Shown: positions 48,616 to 59,824 of the stretch, piece after piece
Layout: each line of letters opens with the position of its first letter
How positions within the stretch are numbered: position 1 is the stretch's first letter
DNA from: Rhodocyclaceae bacterium
GTDB taxonomy: Bacteria; Pseudomonadota; Gammaproteobacteria; Burkholderiales; Rhodocyclaceae
Direction of reading: 5' to 3'
DNA: 64,000 bases
NCBI GenBank assembly: GCA_016791105.1
Contig: JAEUNM010000098.1
Location: 30,968-94,967, forward strand
Notes under the pieces: generated by a model
Told to the model about the DNA's origin: nothing
What the model saw: the letters and a program-made list of their open reading frames with translations, nothing else
The model's database searches: none
Translations under genes and position numbers: made by a program

Positions 48616-49737
48616 ATGTTTGAACGCCCTAGCGCAGGCAACCAGGTCGTGCTGGTGCAGGTGGATTTCGGCGAGCCGGATATTTCCGAACGCCTGGAAG
48701 AACTGCAATTGCTGGCCACCAGCGCCGGCGGCACGGTGGTCGCGGAAATACGCTGCAAGCGCAAGGCGCCGGACCCGGCCACTTTCGTCGGACAGGGCAA
48801 GGTGCAGGAAATCGCGCATTGCCTGCGCGCCGAAGACGGCGACGTGGTGATATTCAATCACGCCCTGTCTGGCGCACAGCAGCGCAATCTGGAACGCGCG
48901 CTCGATGCACGGGTGGTGGACCGTACCAGCCTCATCCTGGACATATTCGCGTTGCGCGCGAAAAGCCACGAAGGCAAGCTGCAGGTGGAACTGGCGCAAC
49001 TGGAGCACTTGGCGACTCGGCTGGTACGCGGCTGGACCCACCTGGAGCGCCAGAAAGGCGGCATAGGACTGCGCGGACCGGGTGAAACCCAGCTCGAAAC
49101 CGACCGCCGCCTGCTCGCCGATCGCGTGAAATTGCTCAAATCGCGCCTCGAGCAACTGGAACGCCAGCGCAGCGTGCGCCGCCGCGCGCGCGCCCGCAAC
49201 GAACTATTCACGGTGTCGCTGGTGGGCTACACCAATGCCGGCAAATCGACGCTGTTCAATGCACTCACGCACGCCGGCGCCTACTGTGCCGATCAGTTGT
49301 TCGCGACGCTGGATACCACCACGCGCCGGCTCTACGTGGGCGACGGCACGACGGTACTGCTGTCCGATACGGTGGGTTTCATACGCGATCTGCCGCACGC
49401 ACTGGTGGCCGCCTTCCACGCCACGCTGGAAGAAACCGCCAGCGCCGATCTGCTGCTGCATGTCATAGACGGCGCGTCGGCCGCGCGCGAGCAGCAAACC
49501 GAAGCCGTGCTGGGCGTGCTGGAAGAAATCGGCGCACGCGAGGTGCCGCAAATACTGGTCGTGAACAAGATAGATTTGACCCACGCCGAGCCGGGTTGCG
49601 AGCGCGACGAGCATGCTAGAATCGACCGCGCGCGCGTTTCCGCGCGCACGGGAGCCGGGCTGGATAGTCTGCGCAGCGCCATCGCCGAATATGCAGCGGC
49701 CGCGCGATCCGGCGTCCCCGCCGCCGCCGGAGGCTGA
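48616..49737 (+). CDS. hflX: Ribosome-associated GTPase HflX
   Basis: HflX (373 aa from ATG 48616; 48598 is an alternative giving 6 more residues) rescues and splits stalled ribosomes. The N-terminal HflX domain (CKRKAPDPATFVGQGKVQEI, KSHEGKLQVELAQLEHLATRLVRGW, GIGLRGPGETQLETDRR) precedes the G domain with P-loop GYTNAGKSTLFNAL. The switch DTVGFIRDLPHALVAAF and NKID follow. It is followed by an intrinsic terminator. Confidence 0.95.
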   Translation: MFERPSAGNQVVLVQVDFGEPDISERLEELQLLATSAGGTVVAEIRCKRKAPDPATFVGQGKVQEIAHCLRAEDGDVVIFNHALSGAQQRNLERALDARVVDRTSLILDIFALRAKSHEGKLQVELAQLEHLATRLVRGWTHLERQKGGIGLRGPGETQLETDRRLLADRVKLLKSRLEQLERQRSVRRRARARNELFTVSLVGYTNAGKSTLFNALTHAGAYCADQLFATLDTTTRRLYVGDGTTVLLSDTVGFIRDLPHALVAAFHATLEETASADLLLHVIDGASAAREQQTEAVLGVLEEIGAREVPQILVVNKIDLTHAEPGCERDEHARIDRARVSARTGAGLDSLRSAIAEYAAAARSGVPAAAGG

Positions 49738-49823
49738 ACGCTTGCAAAATTTACCCGCACGCCACTTCTGCAGTCGTGGCAGCGGGCCAATGACGTAAAC
49801 CATCGCGTCGAATTACCAGGATT

Positions 49824-49866
49824 GCACGGGCCGGCCGCGTTGCCGGCGCCCGTGCATGGTTTTTTT
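49824..49866 (+). terminator. Rho-independent terminator after hflX
   Basis: GCACGGG-CCGGC pairs with GCCGG-(CG bulge)-CCCGTGC (49824-49835 with 49842-49855), then ATGG and seven T (49860-49866). It separates hfq-hflX from hflKC. The rest of the 221-base gap has no gene. Confidence 0.85.
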
Positions 49867-49958
49867 AATGCGCACTGATGTGTCACCCGAGTGTTATCCG
49901 GCCTGCGCCGGGGCACCAGCAAACAGCGAGCATGCTTACAGTGTTCAAGTGGATTTTG

Positions 49959-51206
49959 ATGTCGCTCAATGACCCCCGCTGGGGTCAGCAGGGCGGGGGG
50001 GATCGCGGGCGCGATCCGAAACAGGGCCCGCCCGATCTGGATGAATTGTGGCGCGATTTCAATCGCCGCCTGTCCGGCATGTTTCGCGGGCGCGCCGGTG
50101 GCGGTGGTGGCGACTCGCCGCGCCCGCCCCTGTCGCCACGCGCATTCGGCGGCGGCATAGGCGCGCTGATCGTGGTCGTGCTGGCGGTCTGGCTCATGTC
50201 CGGCTTTTATGTCGTGGACGCCAGCCAGCGCGGGGTGGTGCTGCGTTTCGGGCGTTTCCATGCGGTAACCGAACCCGGCCTCAACTGGCGCTGGCCCTAC
50301 CCGATAGAAAGCTATGAACTGGTCAATTTCACCGGCGTACGCACGGTGGAAATCGGCTATCGCCAGTCGGAACGCAACAAGGTGCTCAAAGAAGCACTCA
50401 TGCTCACCGACGACGAAAACATCATCAACATCCAGTTTGCCGTGCAGTACGTGCTGACTGACCCGCAACTATTCCTGTTCAAGAACCGCAAGCCGGAAGA
50501 CGCGGTAGGACAGGTTGCGGAAACCGCGGTGCGCGAAATAGTCGGCAAAAGCCGCATGGATTTCGTGCTCTACGAAGGGCGCGAACAGATCGCCGCCAAC
50601 GCCGCAAAACTGATGCAGGGCATACTCGACCGTTACGAAACCGGCATACAGATCAGCAAGGTCACGATGCAGAACGCGCAGCCGCCGGAACAGGTACAGG
50701 CCGCGTTCGACGACGCGGTTAAAGCCGGCCAGGATCGCGAACGGCAGAAGAACGAAGGCCAGGCTTACGCCAATGACGTGATACCGCGCGCACGCGGCGA
50801 TGCGTCGCGCCTCATGCAGGAATCGGAAGGTTATCGCGCCCGCATGATCGCCACCGCCGAAGGTGACGCGAGCCGCTTCAAACAGGTGCTCACCGAATAT
50901 AACAAGGCGCCCGATGTAACGCGCACGCGCATTTACATAGACACCATTACCACCATGCTGTCCAACACCAGCAAAATCATGCTGGACGCCAAAGGCTCCG
51001 GCAACCTGCTGTATCTGCCGCTGGATAAATTGCTGCAGGCAGGTGGTTCTCAACACGGCTCGTCACAGTCCATGCCCGGCGACGCGCCGCCGGTGCGGAT
51101 AGCACCGTCCGACACCAGCAGCGGGCCGCCCAAAGCGGACGTGCCTTCCACCACCGATTTTCGTTCGCGCGAAAGCCTGCGCAGTCGCGACCGCGGAGAA
51201 CGCTGA
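49959..51206 (+). CDS. hflK: FtsH protease regulator HflK
   Basis: HflK (415 aa) is a band-7/SPFH membrane protein that, with HflC, forms the cage around FtsH. The N-terminus begins MSLNDPRWGQQGG and is Gly-rich, then one helix (about 68-87, GALIVVVLAVWLMSGFYVV). The SPFH domain (GVVLRFGRFHAVTEPGLNWRWPYPIE) and a helical domain with repeated Ala/Glu (RARGDASRLMQESEGYRARMIATAEGD) follow. ATG at 49959 is preferred over 49878 because the family start is MSLNDP. It overlaps hflC by one base. Confidence 0.95.
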   Translation: MSLNDPRWGQQGGGDRGRDPKQGPPDLDELWRDFNRRLSGMFRGRAGGGGGDSPRPPLSPRAFGGGIGALIVVVLAVWLMSGFYVVDASQRGVVLRFGRFHAVTEPGLNWRWPYPIESYELVNFTGVRTVEIGYRQSERNKVLKEALMLTDDENIINIQFAVQYVLTDPQLFLFKNRKPEDAVGQVAETAVREIVGKSRMDFVLYEGREQIAANAAKLMQGILDRYETGIQISKVTMQNAQPPEQVQAAFDDAVKAGQDRERQKNEGQAYANDVIPRARGDASRLMQESEGYRARMIATAEGDASRFKQVLTEYNKAPDVTRTRIYIDTITTMLSNTSKIMLDAKGSGNLLYLPLDKLLQAGGSQHGSSQSMPGDAPPVRIAPSDTSSGPPKADVPSTTDFRSRESLRSRDRGER

Positions 51207-52084
51207 TGAGTTCCCGACTCCCCCTGTTAGGCGCGCTATTGCTTGCCGCCCTGGTCGTGGCGAGCATGGCCTTATTCACGGTCGATCAGCGCCAGTACGC
51301 CATCGTGTCGCAGTTCGGCGAAATTCGCCACGTCATATCCGATCCCGGCCTTTATCTGAAAGTGCCCCTGGTACAGAACGTGCGTTATTTCGACAAACGC
51401 ATCCTCACCATGGACACCACCGAGCCGGAGCGCTACATCACGTCGGAAAAGAAAAACGTACTGGTCGATTCTTACGTCAAGTGGCGCATCGTCGACGTGC
51501 GGCAGTATTACATTTCGGTAGGCGGCGACGAGCGGCGCGCCGAAACGCGCCTCGCGCAGACCGTCAATGCCGGCCTGCGCGAGGAATTCGGCCGCCGCAC
51601 CGTGCATGAAGTAGTGTCCGGCGAGCGCGATAAAATCATGGACGACATGCGCGTCAAAGCCAATGTGGATGCGCAAAAAATCGGCGTGCAGATCGTGGAC
51701 GTGCGGCTGCGGCGCGTGGATTTGCCCACCGAGGTGTCGGAGTCGGTATATCGGCGCATGGAGGCGGAGCGCAAGCGCGTCGCCAACGAATTGCGCTCTA
51801 CCGGCGCTGCCGATGCCGAGAAAATCCGTGCCGATGCCGACAAGCAGCGCGAAATCATTCTCGCCGAGGCCTACCGCGAAGCCCAGCGCATCAAGGGTGA
51901 AGGTGACGCCAAGGCGGCTTCGGTGTATGCCCAGGCATTCGAACAAAACCCGGAATTTTTTGCGTTCTATCGCAGCATGGGCGCATATGAAAGAACTTTC
52001 CGCAGCCGCTCCGACGTGATCGTTCTGGAGCCCAATTCCGATTTCTTCAGGTACCTGAAAAATTCGGGCCGCCCCGGCAAATAG
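51206..52084 (+). CDS. hflC: FtsH protease regulator HflC
   Basis: HflC (292 aa) is the SPFH partner of HflK. One N-terminal helix (about 6-25), the SPFH core (VDQRQYAIVSQFGEIRHVISDPGLYLKVPLVQNVRYFDKRILTMD seen across about 26-70), RRVDLPTEVSESVYRRMEAERKRVANELRS and a C-terminal helix with SRSDVIVLEPNSDFFRYL are typical. The ATG shares its A with the hflK stop. Confidence 0.96.
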   Translation: MSSRLPLLGALLLAALVVASMALFTVDQRQYAIVSQFGEIRHVISDPGLYLKVPLVQNVRYFDKRILTMDTTEPERYITSEKKNVLVDSYVKWRIVDVRQYYISVGGDERRAETRLAQTVNAGLREEFGRRTVHEVVSGERDKIMDDMRVKANVDAQKIGVQIVDVRLRRVDLPTEVSESVYRRMEAERKRVANELRSTGAADAEKIRADADKQREIILAEAYREAQRIKGEGDAKAASVYAQAFEQNPEFFAFYRSMGAYERTFRSRSDVIVLEPNSDFFRYLKNSGRPGK

Positions 52085-52099
52085 CTTTGCGTGACTGTC

Positions 52100-52279
52100 A
52101 TGGAACTGCTGGCGGCATTTGGCCTGATGCTGGTCATCGAGGGCCTGCTCCCGTTTATTGCGCCGCGTCTGTGGCGTGAAACCCTTCGCCGTGCCACCAC
52201 GCTTGAAGATGGGCAGTTGCGCTTCATCGGACTTACGTCCATGATCGCGGGCCTTGTATTCATCATATTGACCCGTTGA
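52100..52279 (+). CDS. DUF2065 small membrane protein
   Basis: This 59-residue protein has two hydrophobic helices: [22 protein letters not shown] at the N-terminus and [16 protein letters not shown] at the C-terminus. DUF2065 proteins have this layout and are often found between hflC and hisZ/purA in betaproteobacteria. A GTG at 52091 is an alternative start adding three residues. Function is unknown; an accessory role to HflKC or the membrane is only a guess from position. Confidence 0.8.
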   Translation: MELLAAFGLMLVIEGLLPFIAPRLWRETLRRATTLEDGQLRFIGLTSMIAGLVFIILTR

Positions 52280-52284
52280 CCGCC

Positions 52285-54745
<2,461 letters not shown>

Positions 54746-54802
54746 GCGCGTGGCCGGCCACGCGCTGCGCGGCCGGCCGCTATCCCTATCCTTGCGGCCG
54801 TC

Positions 54803-55354
54803 GTGTCGCGCATAGTCAGTTTCCCGCCCGTAGAAAACCCCGGCGCGCGCCTGCTCGTACTGGGCAGCATGCCGGGCCGGGCGTCCCTGCTCGCCGGCCG
54901 TTACTACGCCCATCCCTACAATCAGTTCTGGCCCATCATGGGCGAACTATTCGGCTTCGACCCGGCCGCCGACTATGGCCTCAGACTGCAGCATCTGCGT
55001 GCCGCCGGCATCGCCCTGTGGGACGTGCTGCAGTCCTGCACCCGTGAATCGAGCCTGGATTCGGACATCGTCGAGGCCAGCATCGTGGCCAATGATTTTG
55101 CCGGCTTCTTTCAAACCCATCGCCACATCCGCACGATCTGTTTCAATGGCGGCAAGGCCGAACAGGCGTTCCGGCGTCACGTATTGCGGCGCGAAAATGC
55201 CGAAACCTGGTTTCGCGCTGCGGGACTGGCCTGCGCCGCGGCACTCGTCAAACTGCCCTCGACCAGCCCGGCTCATGCGTCGCGCAACCACGTGCAGAAA
55301 CTGATGCTATGGCGCACGGCTTTGGCGGCCGGCGGCCTGGCGATTGCGCAATAG
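54803..55354 (+). CDS. Family-6 uracil/hypoxanthine-DNA glycosylase (GTG start)
   Basis: This 183-residue protein has motif 1 LGSMPGRASLLAGRYYAHPYNQFWPIM and motif 2 LPSTSPAHAS, plus the ICFNGGKAEQAF strand. These define family 6 of the uracil-DNA glycosylase superfamily (deoxyinosine/hypoxanthine glycosylase, HDG). Asn in PYNQFW is the expected catalytic-region residue. The GTG at 54803 follows purA by 57 bases. It probably removes deaminated adenine from DNA. Confidence 0.85.
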   Translation: MSRIVSFPPVENPGARLLVLGSMPGRASLLAGRYYAHPYNQFWPIMGELFGFDPAADYGLRLQHLRAAGIALWDVLQSCTRESSLDSDIVEASIVANDFAGFFQTHRHIRTICFNGGKAEQAFRRHVLRRENAETWFRAAGLACAAALVKLPSTSPAHASRNHVQKLMLWRTALAAGGLAIAQ

Positions 55355-55360
55355 CCCGGC

Positions 55361-55621
55361 TTATTTGAACAAATCGTCCAGCGGATTGCGTCCCACGCCG
55401 GCTTTGGCACCGGCGGCCTTGCGGCAGGCAAATTCTTCTTCGACGTTGTCGCGGAAAAAGCTCCAGGCCGAAGACGCCCCGGATAGCCGGCGCCAGATTT
55501 CTTCCCCCACGTTCAGGTAGTCCTTCAGGCTACCGTCGTCAAATTCGATGCGCAGCGTGCGCTCGCGCCTGTCGTAGCCTATGGCGCGCAATTTGCCCGA
55601 ATTGATGCGCTGCATTTCCAT
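55361..55621 (-). CDS. KTSC-domain small protein
   Basis: This 86-residue protein contains most of a KTSC domain: INSGKLRAIGYDRRERTLRIEFDDGSLKDYLNVGEEIWRRLSGASSAWSFFRDNVEEEF. The final Cys (FACRK) is followed by a short tail. KTSC domains are often fused to, or encoded near, nucleic-acid enzymes such as lysyl-tRNA synthetases and nucleases; here the convergent neighbour is a DNA glycosylase (6 bases between ends). Function unknown. Confidence 0.75.
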   Translation of the reverse strand: MEMQRINSGKLRAIGYDRRERTLRIEFDDGSLKDYLNVGEEIWRRLSGASSAWSFFRDNVEEEFACRKAAGAKAGVGRNPLDDLFK

Positions 55622-55770
55622 ACCGGTCTCCCTATTTGCGCGACGCCTGGCGCCATGCGCATTTTCGCGATTGTCCCACTAGCCGCCCTATCGCGCGGGC
55701 CATCCGCCGCCAGTTTTGGCCGGGCTGCAAGCCGCCAGGAAGGGGGTGCCCCCAGCATCTTGTCATCGTA

Positions 55771-55794
55771 TTTTGCGATGACGGCATCGCAAAA
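55771..55794 (+). promoter_or_regulatory. Palindromic operator upstream of the ABC/CoA-transferase/leuCD-like operon
   Basis: Perfect 10-base arms TTTTGCGATG and CATCGCAAAA lie around ACGG. A second partly overlapping repeat TCATCG/CGATGA occurs at 55763-55781. The palindrome covers the -35 position of a candidate promoter with TATACT at 55806-55811, and lies about 90 bases before the first gene. It has an even centre, so it is not a plain LysR T-N11-A box; the binding factor is unknown. Confidence 0.55.
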
Positions 55795-55805
55795 CAACGA
55801 TTTTC

Positions 55806-55811
55806 TATACT
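55806..55811 (+). promoter_or_regulatory. Candidate -10 element of the catabolic operon
   Basis: TATACT lies 70 bases before the binding-protein gene, immediately after the palindrome. The -35 region is poor, which fits an activator-dependent or repressor-controlled promoter. The gene's ribosome binding site AGGAGGAGA is strong. Confidence 0.4.
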
Positions 55812-55880
55812 GAATTGCTGAAGTACGATCGCACCATACCAGCTGAATTTTGGCTGGCAACCCACTCAGGAGGAGACATT

Positions 55881-56921
55881 ATGAAGCTGCTGGAACGGAT
55901 GGGCATGTTTGCGGCGACGGTTTGTACGGGTGTTGCGCTGCTTGCCGCAAGCCCGGCGTCGGCTGCCGATGCATTGGAAAAAACCAAGGTGAGCATCGCG
56001 GTGGGCGGCAAATCCTCGTTCTACTACCTGCCGCTCACGCTGGCGGATCGCCTGGGCTATTTCAAGGACGAAGGCCTGAGCATCGAAATCAATGATTTCG
56101 CGGGCGGCGCCAAGGCACTGCAGGCGGTGGTGGGCGGCAGCGCGGACGTGGTGTCCGGTGCTTACGAGCACATTATCGACATGCAGACCAAGAACCAGGC
56201 GTTCAAAGCGGTCGTGCTGCAGGGCCGTTATCCGGACGTGGCGATAGGTATCAGCAAAACCAAATTTGCCAGCTACAAATCGCCCGCCGACATGAAGGGC
56301 CTGACCGTAGGCGTTACCGCGCCGGGGTCCAGCACGCACATCATCCTGGCCCACTTCCTGGTGCAGAACGGCCTCAAGCCGACCGACGTATCCATCGTCG
56401 GCGTGGGCGCGACGGCGGGCGCCGTGGCGGCCCTGCGCGCGGGCAAAATCGATGCGATTTCCAACATCGACCCGGCCATCACGATGCTGGAATCCACCGG
56501 CGACATCAAGGTGGTGGCGGACGCCCGCACTACCGCCGGTTCGAAAGCGCTGTTTGGCGGGCCGGTGCCGGCCGGCTGCCTGTATGCGCCGACCGAATTC
56601 ATCGAGAAAAATCCCAAAACCGTACAGGCCATGACCACCGCCATGGTGCGCGCGCTGAAGTGGCTGCAGACCGCGACGCCCGAGCAGGTGGCCAGCACGG
56701 TGCCGGCGGACTATCTGGTGGGTGACAAGCCACTTTATATCGCCACCTTCCAGAAGGTACGTGAATCTTATTCGCCGGACGGCATGGTGCCCGAAGAGGG
56801 CGCCAAAACCGCACTGAAAATGACCAGCGCGTTCAATCCGGCGATCAGCGCGGCCTCGGTCAAGCTCGACCAGACCTATGACAACCGCTTCGCCCAGACG
56901 GCGCAGCAGAAACTCAAGTAA
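55881..56921 (+). CDS. ABC transporter substrate-binding protein, NitT/TauT (SsuA/ThiY-like) type
   Basis: This 346-residue periplasmic binding protein has a signal peptide (1-28, ending ASA). The NMT1/SsuA-like fold shows VGGKSSFYYLPLTLADRLGYFKDEGLSIEINDFAGGAKALQAVVGGSADVVSGAYEHII in sense, with key parts LGYFKDEGL and GGSADVV, then TVGVTAPGSSTH. The ligand is unknown. Start ATG 55881 is fixed by the signal peptide and AGGAGGAGA. It leads an operon with ATPase, permease, CoA-transferase, lyase and LeuCD-like genes, which suggests an organic acid ligand. Confidence 0.85.
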   Translation: MKLLERMGMFAATVCTGVALLAASPASAADALEKTKVSIAVGGKSSFYYLPLTLADRLGYFKDEGLSIEINDFAGGAKALQAVVGGSADVVSGAYEHIIDMQTKNQAFKAVVLQGRYPDVAIGISKTKFASYKSPADMKGLTVGVTAPGSSTHIILAHFLVQNGLKPTDVSIVGVGATAGAVAALRAGKIDAISNIDPAITMLESTGDIKVVADARTTAGSKALFGGPVPAGCLYAPTEFIEKNPKTVQAMTTAMVRALKWLQTATPEQVASTVPADYLVGDKPLYIATFQKVRESYSPDGMVPEEGAKTALKMTSAFNPAISAASVKLDQTYDNRFAQTAQQKLK

Positions 56922-56938
56922 GGCTCGGAGCGCAAGCA

Positions 56939-57796
56939 ATGGCAATGACTCAAACAATAAGCCCGGCGCGCTCCGCGCCGGCTGCAGAGGCCGCCGTCCC
57001 GGCACTGGATCTCGATAACGTAACCTGCACCTTCCGCACGCCGGGTGCAAAAGCCAGTTACACGGCAGTGAAAGAAGCCACGCTGCGCATTGCCGATGGC
57101 GAATTCGTATCGGTGGTAGGACCGACGGGCTGCGGCAAATCCACGCTGCTCAACGTGTCGGCCGGACTATTGCAGCCGTCCAGCGGCACGGTGCGGGTGT
57201 ATGGCGAAGAACTGGTCGGCATGAACCGCAAGGCCGGCTACATGTTTCAGGCGGAATCGCTGATGCCCTGGCGCAGCGCGCTGGATAACGTGGTGGTCGG
57301 CCTGGAATACCAGGGCGTGCCGCGCGCCGAAGCCGAAGCGCGCGGCCAGGACTGGCTGAAGCGGGTCGGGCTGGGTGCGCACGGCCATCGCTACCCGCAC
57401 CAGATGTCCGGCGGCATGCGCAAGCGCGCCGCGCTGGCGCAGACGCTCATCATGAACCCGCGCATCATTTTGATGGACGAGCCGTTCAGTGCGCTCGACA
57501 TTCAGACGCGACAGCTCATGGAAAACGAGCTGCTCGACATCTGGTCAGCCGACCGCAAGTCAGTGCTGTTCATCACGCACGATCTGGAGGAGGCGATAGC
57601 ACTGTCCGACCGCGTGGTCGTGCTGTCGGCCGGACCGGGCACGCATCCGATCGGCGAATTCGTGATCGATCTGCCGCGCCCGCGCGATGTATCCGAAATC
57701 CGTCTGACGCCGCAGTTCGTGCAACTGCACGATCAGATCTGGCACACCATGAAAGAGGAGGTTTTAAAAGGCTATGTCCAAAGTCAGAACAAGTAG
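56939..57796 (+). CDS. ABC transporter ATP-binding protein, NitT/TauT type
   Basis: This 285-residue ATPase has Walker A GPTGCGKSTLLN (about 61-72), Q-loop FQAESLMPWRSALDNV, signature MSGGMRKRAALAQ and Walker B IILMDEPFSALD, then the H-loop VLFITHDLEEA. The extra C-terminal segment (IDLPRPRDVSEIRLTPQFVQLHDQIW) is typical of SsuB/TauB-like proteins. Its end overlaps the permease gene by 23 bases. Confidence 0.9.
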   Translation: MAMTQTISPARSAPAAEAAVPALDLDNVTCTFRTPGAKASYTAVKEATLRIADGEFVSVVGPTGCGKSTLLNVSAGLLQPSSGTVRVYGEELVGMNRKAGYMFQAESLMPWRSALDNVVVGLEYQGVPRAEAEARGQDWLKRVGLGAHGHRYPHQMSGGMRKRAALAQTLIMNPRIILMDEPFSALDIQTRQLMENELLDIWSADRKSVLFITHDLEEAIALSDRVVVLSAGPGTHPIGEFVIDLPRPRDVSEIRLTPQFVQLHDQIWHTMKEEVLKGYVQSQNK

Positions 57797-58580
57797 CGGC
57801 GGCATTGCCGGCATGCCCTCGGCGGTGTTGCAAATCCCCATCCTGGCGGTGCTGATCGGCTCCTGGTATGGGCTGACCGAAACCAATGTGCTGCCGAAGT
57901 TCTTTTTCGGCGAACCGTTCAAGGTGTTCGGCGTGATCTGGGCCTGGTTTCTGAGCGGTGAAATTTTCCCGCACCTGGGTGTAACTCTGCTGGAAACCGT
58001 GCTGGCTTTCCTGTTCGGCTCCGGTCTGGGTCTGGCAGTGGGTTTGTGGCTGGCACTTAGTCCCACTGCGTCGCGGCTGGCCGATCCTTACATCAAGGCC
58101 GCCAATGCGATGCCGCGGGTGGTGCTGGCGCCCATATTCGCCGTGTGGTTCGGGCTGGGCGTGTGGTCGAAGGTAGCGCTGGGCGTGACGCTGGTGTTTT
58201 TCATCGTGTTCTTCAACGTCTATCAAGGCATACGCGAAGTGAGCCCGGTGTTGCTGGCCAATGCCCGCGTGCTGGGTGCCAATGCCGCTCAGTTATTGCG
58301 CACGGTGTATCTGCCCAGCGCCACGAGCTGGGTGTTTTCCAGCCTGCATACCTCGGTGGGCATGGCTTTCGTGGGTGCCGTGGTGGGTGAATACCTGGGT
58401 TCTTCGCGCGGCGTGGGTTATCTGATTCTGCAGGCGGAAGGGGTGTTCGACATCAATACGGTGTTTGCCGGCATGTTGGTACTGACTGCCTTCGCGCTGG
58501 TGCTGGACCAGGTGGTCGCAATCGTCGAAAAGCGCCTGCTCGTATGGCGTCCCACGCACGGCGAAACGGAGAAGATGTAA
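57774..58580 (+). CDS. ABC transporter permease, NitT/TauT type
   Basis: This 268-residue membrane protein of the SsuC/TauC family has six hydrophobic helices. The EAA-like loop EVSPVLLANARVLGANAAQLLRTVYLPSA contacts the ATPase, and helical segments TLLETVLAFLFGSGLGLAVGLWLAL and AMPRVVLAPIFAVWFGLG are characteristic. It completes the importer and is followed after 2 bases by the CoA-transferase gene. Confidence 0.9.
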   Translation: MSKVRTSSGGIAGMPSAVLQIPILAVLIGSWYGLTETNVLPKFFFGEPFKVFGVIWAWFLSGEIFPHLGVTLLETVLAFLFGSGLGLAVGLWLALSPTASRLADPYIKAANAMPRVVLAPIFAVWFGLGVWSKVALGVTLVFFIVFFNVYQGIREVSPVLLANARVLGANAAQLLRTVYLPSATSWVFSSLHTSVGMAFVGAVVGEYLGSSRGVGYLILQAEGVFDINTVFAGMLVLTAFALVLDQVVAIVEKRLLVWRPTHGETEKM

Positions 58581-58582
58581 TC

Positions 58583-59797
58583 ATGGAACAGACGACCAAG
58601 CAATCCAAAGCTTTGCCGCTGGCCGGCGTGAAGGTGGTCGAACTGGGCACGCTGATCGCCGGGCCTTATGCGGCGAGCTTGCTGGCGCAGTTCGGTGCCG
58701 AAGTGATCAAGGTGGAACCACCCGGCGACGGCGACCCGCTGCGCAAGTGGCGCAAGCTGTACGAAGGCACTTCGCTGTGGTGGTACTCGCAAAGCCGCAA
58801 CAAGAAGTCGGTAACGGTAAATCTGAAGTCGGCCGAAGGCCAGCAGATCGTGCGCGATCTGGTGCGCGACGCCGACATCGTGATCGAAAATTTCCGCCCC
58901 GGCTCGCTGGAATCCTGGGGCCTGGGTTGGGAAGACCTGTCGCGCATCAACCCCAAGCTCATCATGGTGCGCGTGTCCGGATACGGCCAGAGCGGTCCTT
59001 ACCGCGACAAGCCGGGCTTCGCCGCGATCGCCGAATCCATGGGCGGGCTGCGCTACCTGGCCGGTTATCCGGACCGCCCGCCGGTGCGGGTGGGGGTGTC
59101 CATAGGCGATACCCTGGCCTCGCTGTACGGCGTGATCGGCGCCCTGCTCGCCATGCATCACTTGAAGGTGAATGGTGGCGAGGGGCAGTTCGTGGATGTG
59201 GCGCTGTATGAAGCCGTGTTCGGCGTCATGGAAAGCCTGATTCCGGAATTTTCCGGTTTTGGCCACATACGCGAACGCAGCGGTGCGAGCTTACCGGGCA
59301 TTTCGCCTTCCAGCACCTATCCGTGCAAGGACGGCCGCTACGTGATCATCGCCGGCAATAGCGACAGCATTTTCAAGCGCCTGATGGCCGCGATCGGACG
59401 CAACGACCTGGGCGAAAACCCGCGGCTGGGCAGAAATGACGGCCGCGTCCAGCACAACGCCATGCTCGACGCGGCGATTACGGCCTGGACCACGCAACAC
59501 GATCTGGACCACGTGCTGGCCACGCTGGATGGCGCCGCAGTGCCGTGCGGAAAAATTTACACCGCCGCCGACATTCACGAAGACCCCCACTATCGTGCAC
59601 GGGACATGATAGAGCAGTGCGCGCTGCCGGATGGCAAGCCGATAGACGTGCCGGGCATCGTACCGAAACTGTCGGCCACGCCGGGCGAAACGCGCTGGCT
59701 CGGGCCGGCGCTGGGTGCACACACCGACGAGGTGCTGGCGGGCCTGGGCATGAATGCGGAAACGGTCGGGCGCCTGCGCGCCCAAGGCATAGTCTGA
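58583..59797 (+). CDS. CaiB/BaiF family (class III) CoA-transferase
   Basis: This 404-residue protein of the formyl-CoA/carnitine CoA-transferase family has PLAGVKVVELGTLIAGPYAASLLAQFGAEVIKVEPPGDGDPLRKW at the N-terminus (key parts ELGTLIAGPYAA, VIKVE), RNKKSVTVNLKSAEGQQIVRDL and the catalytic Asp region DIVIENFRPGSLESWGLGW. GYGQSGPYRDKPGFAAIAESMGG follows. The enzyme moves CoA to a carboxylic acid; with the HMG-CoA-lyase-like neighbour it probably activates the acid for cleavage. The ATG at 58583 directly follows the permease. Confidence 0.88.
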   Translation: MEQTTKQSKALPLAGVKVVELGTLIAGPYAASLLAQFGAEVIKVEPPGDGDPLRKWRKLYEGTSLWWYSQSRNKKSVTVNLKSAEGQQIVRDLVRDADIVIENFRPGSLESWGLGWEDLSRINPKLIMVRVSGYGQSGPYRDKPGFAAIAESMGGLRYLAGYPDRPPVRVGVSIGDTLASLYGVIGALLAMHHLKVNGGEGQFVDVALYEAVFGVMESLIPEFSGFGHIRERSGASLPGISPSSTYPCKDGRYVIIAGNSDSIFKRLMAAIGRNDLGENPRLGRNDGRVQHNAMLDAAITAWTTQHDLDHVLATLDGAAVPCGKIYTAADIHEDPHYRARDMIEQCALPDGKPIDVPGIVPKLSATPGETRWLGPALGAHTDEVLAGLGMNAETVGRLRAQGIV

Positions 59798-59824
59798 GCG
59801 GCGCGGTAAGTTACGGAGTCAGTC

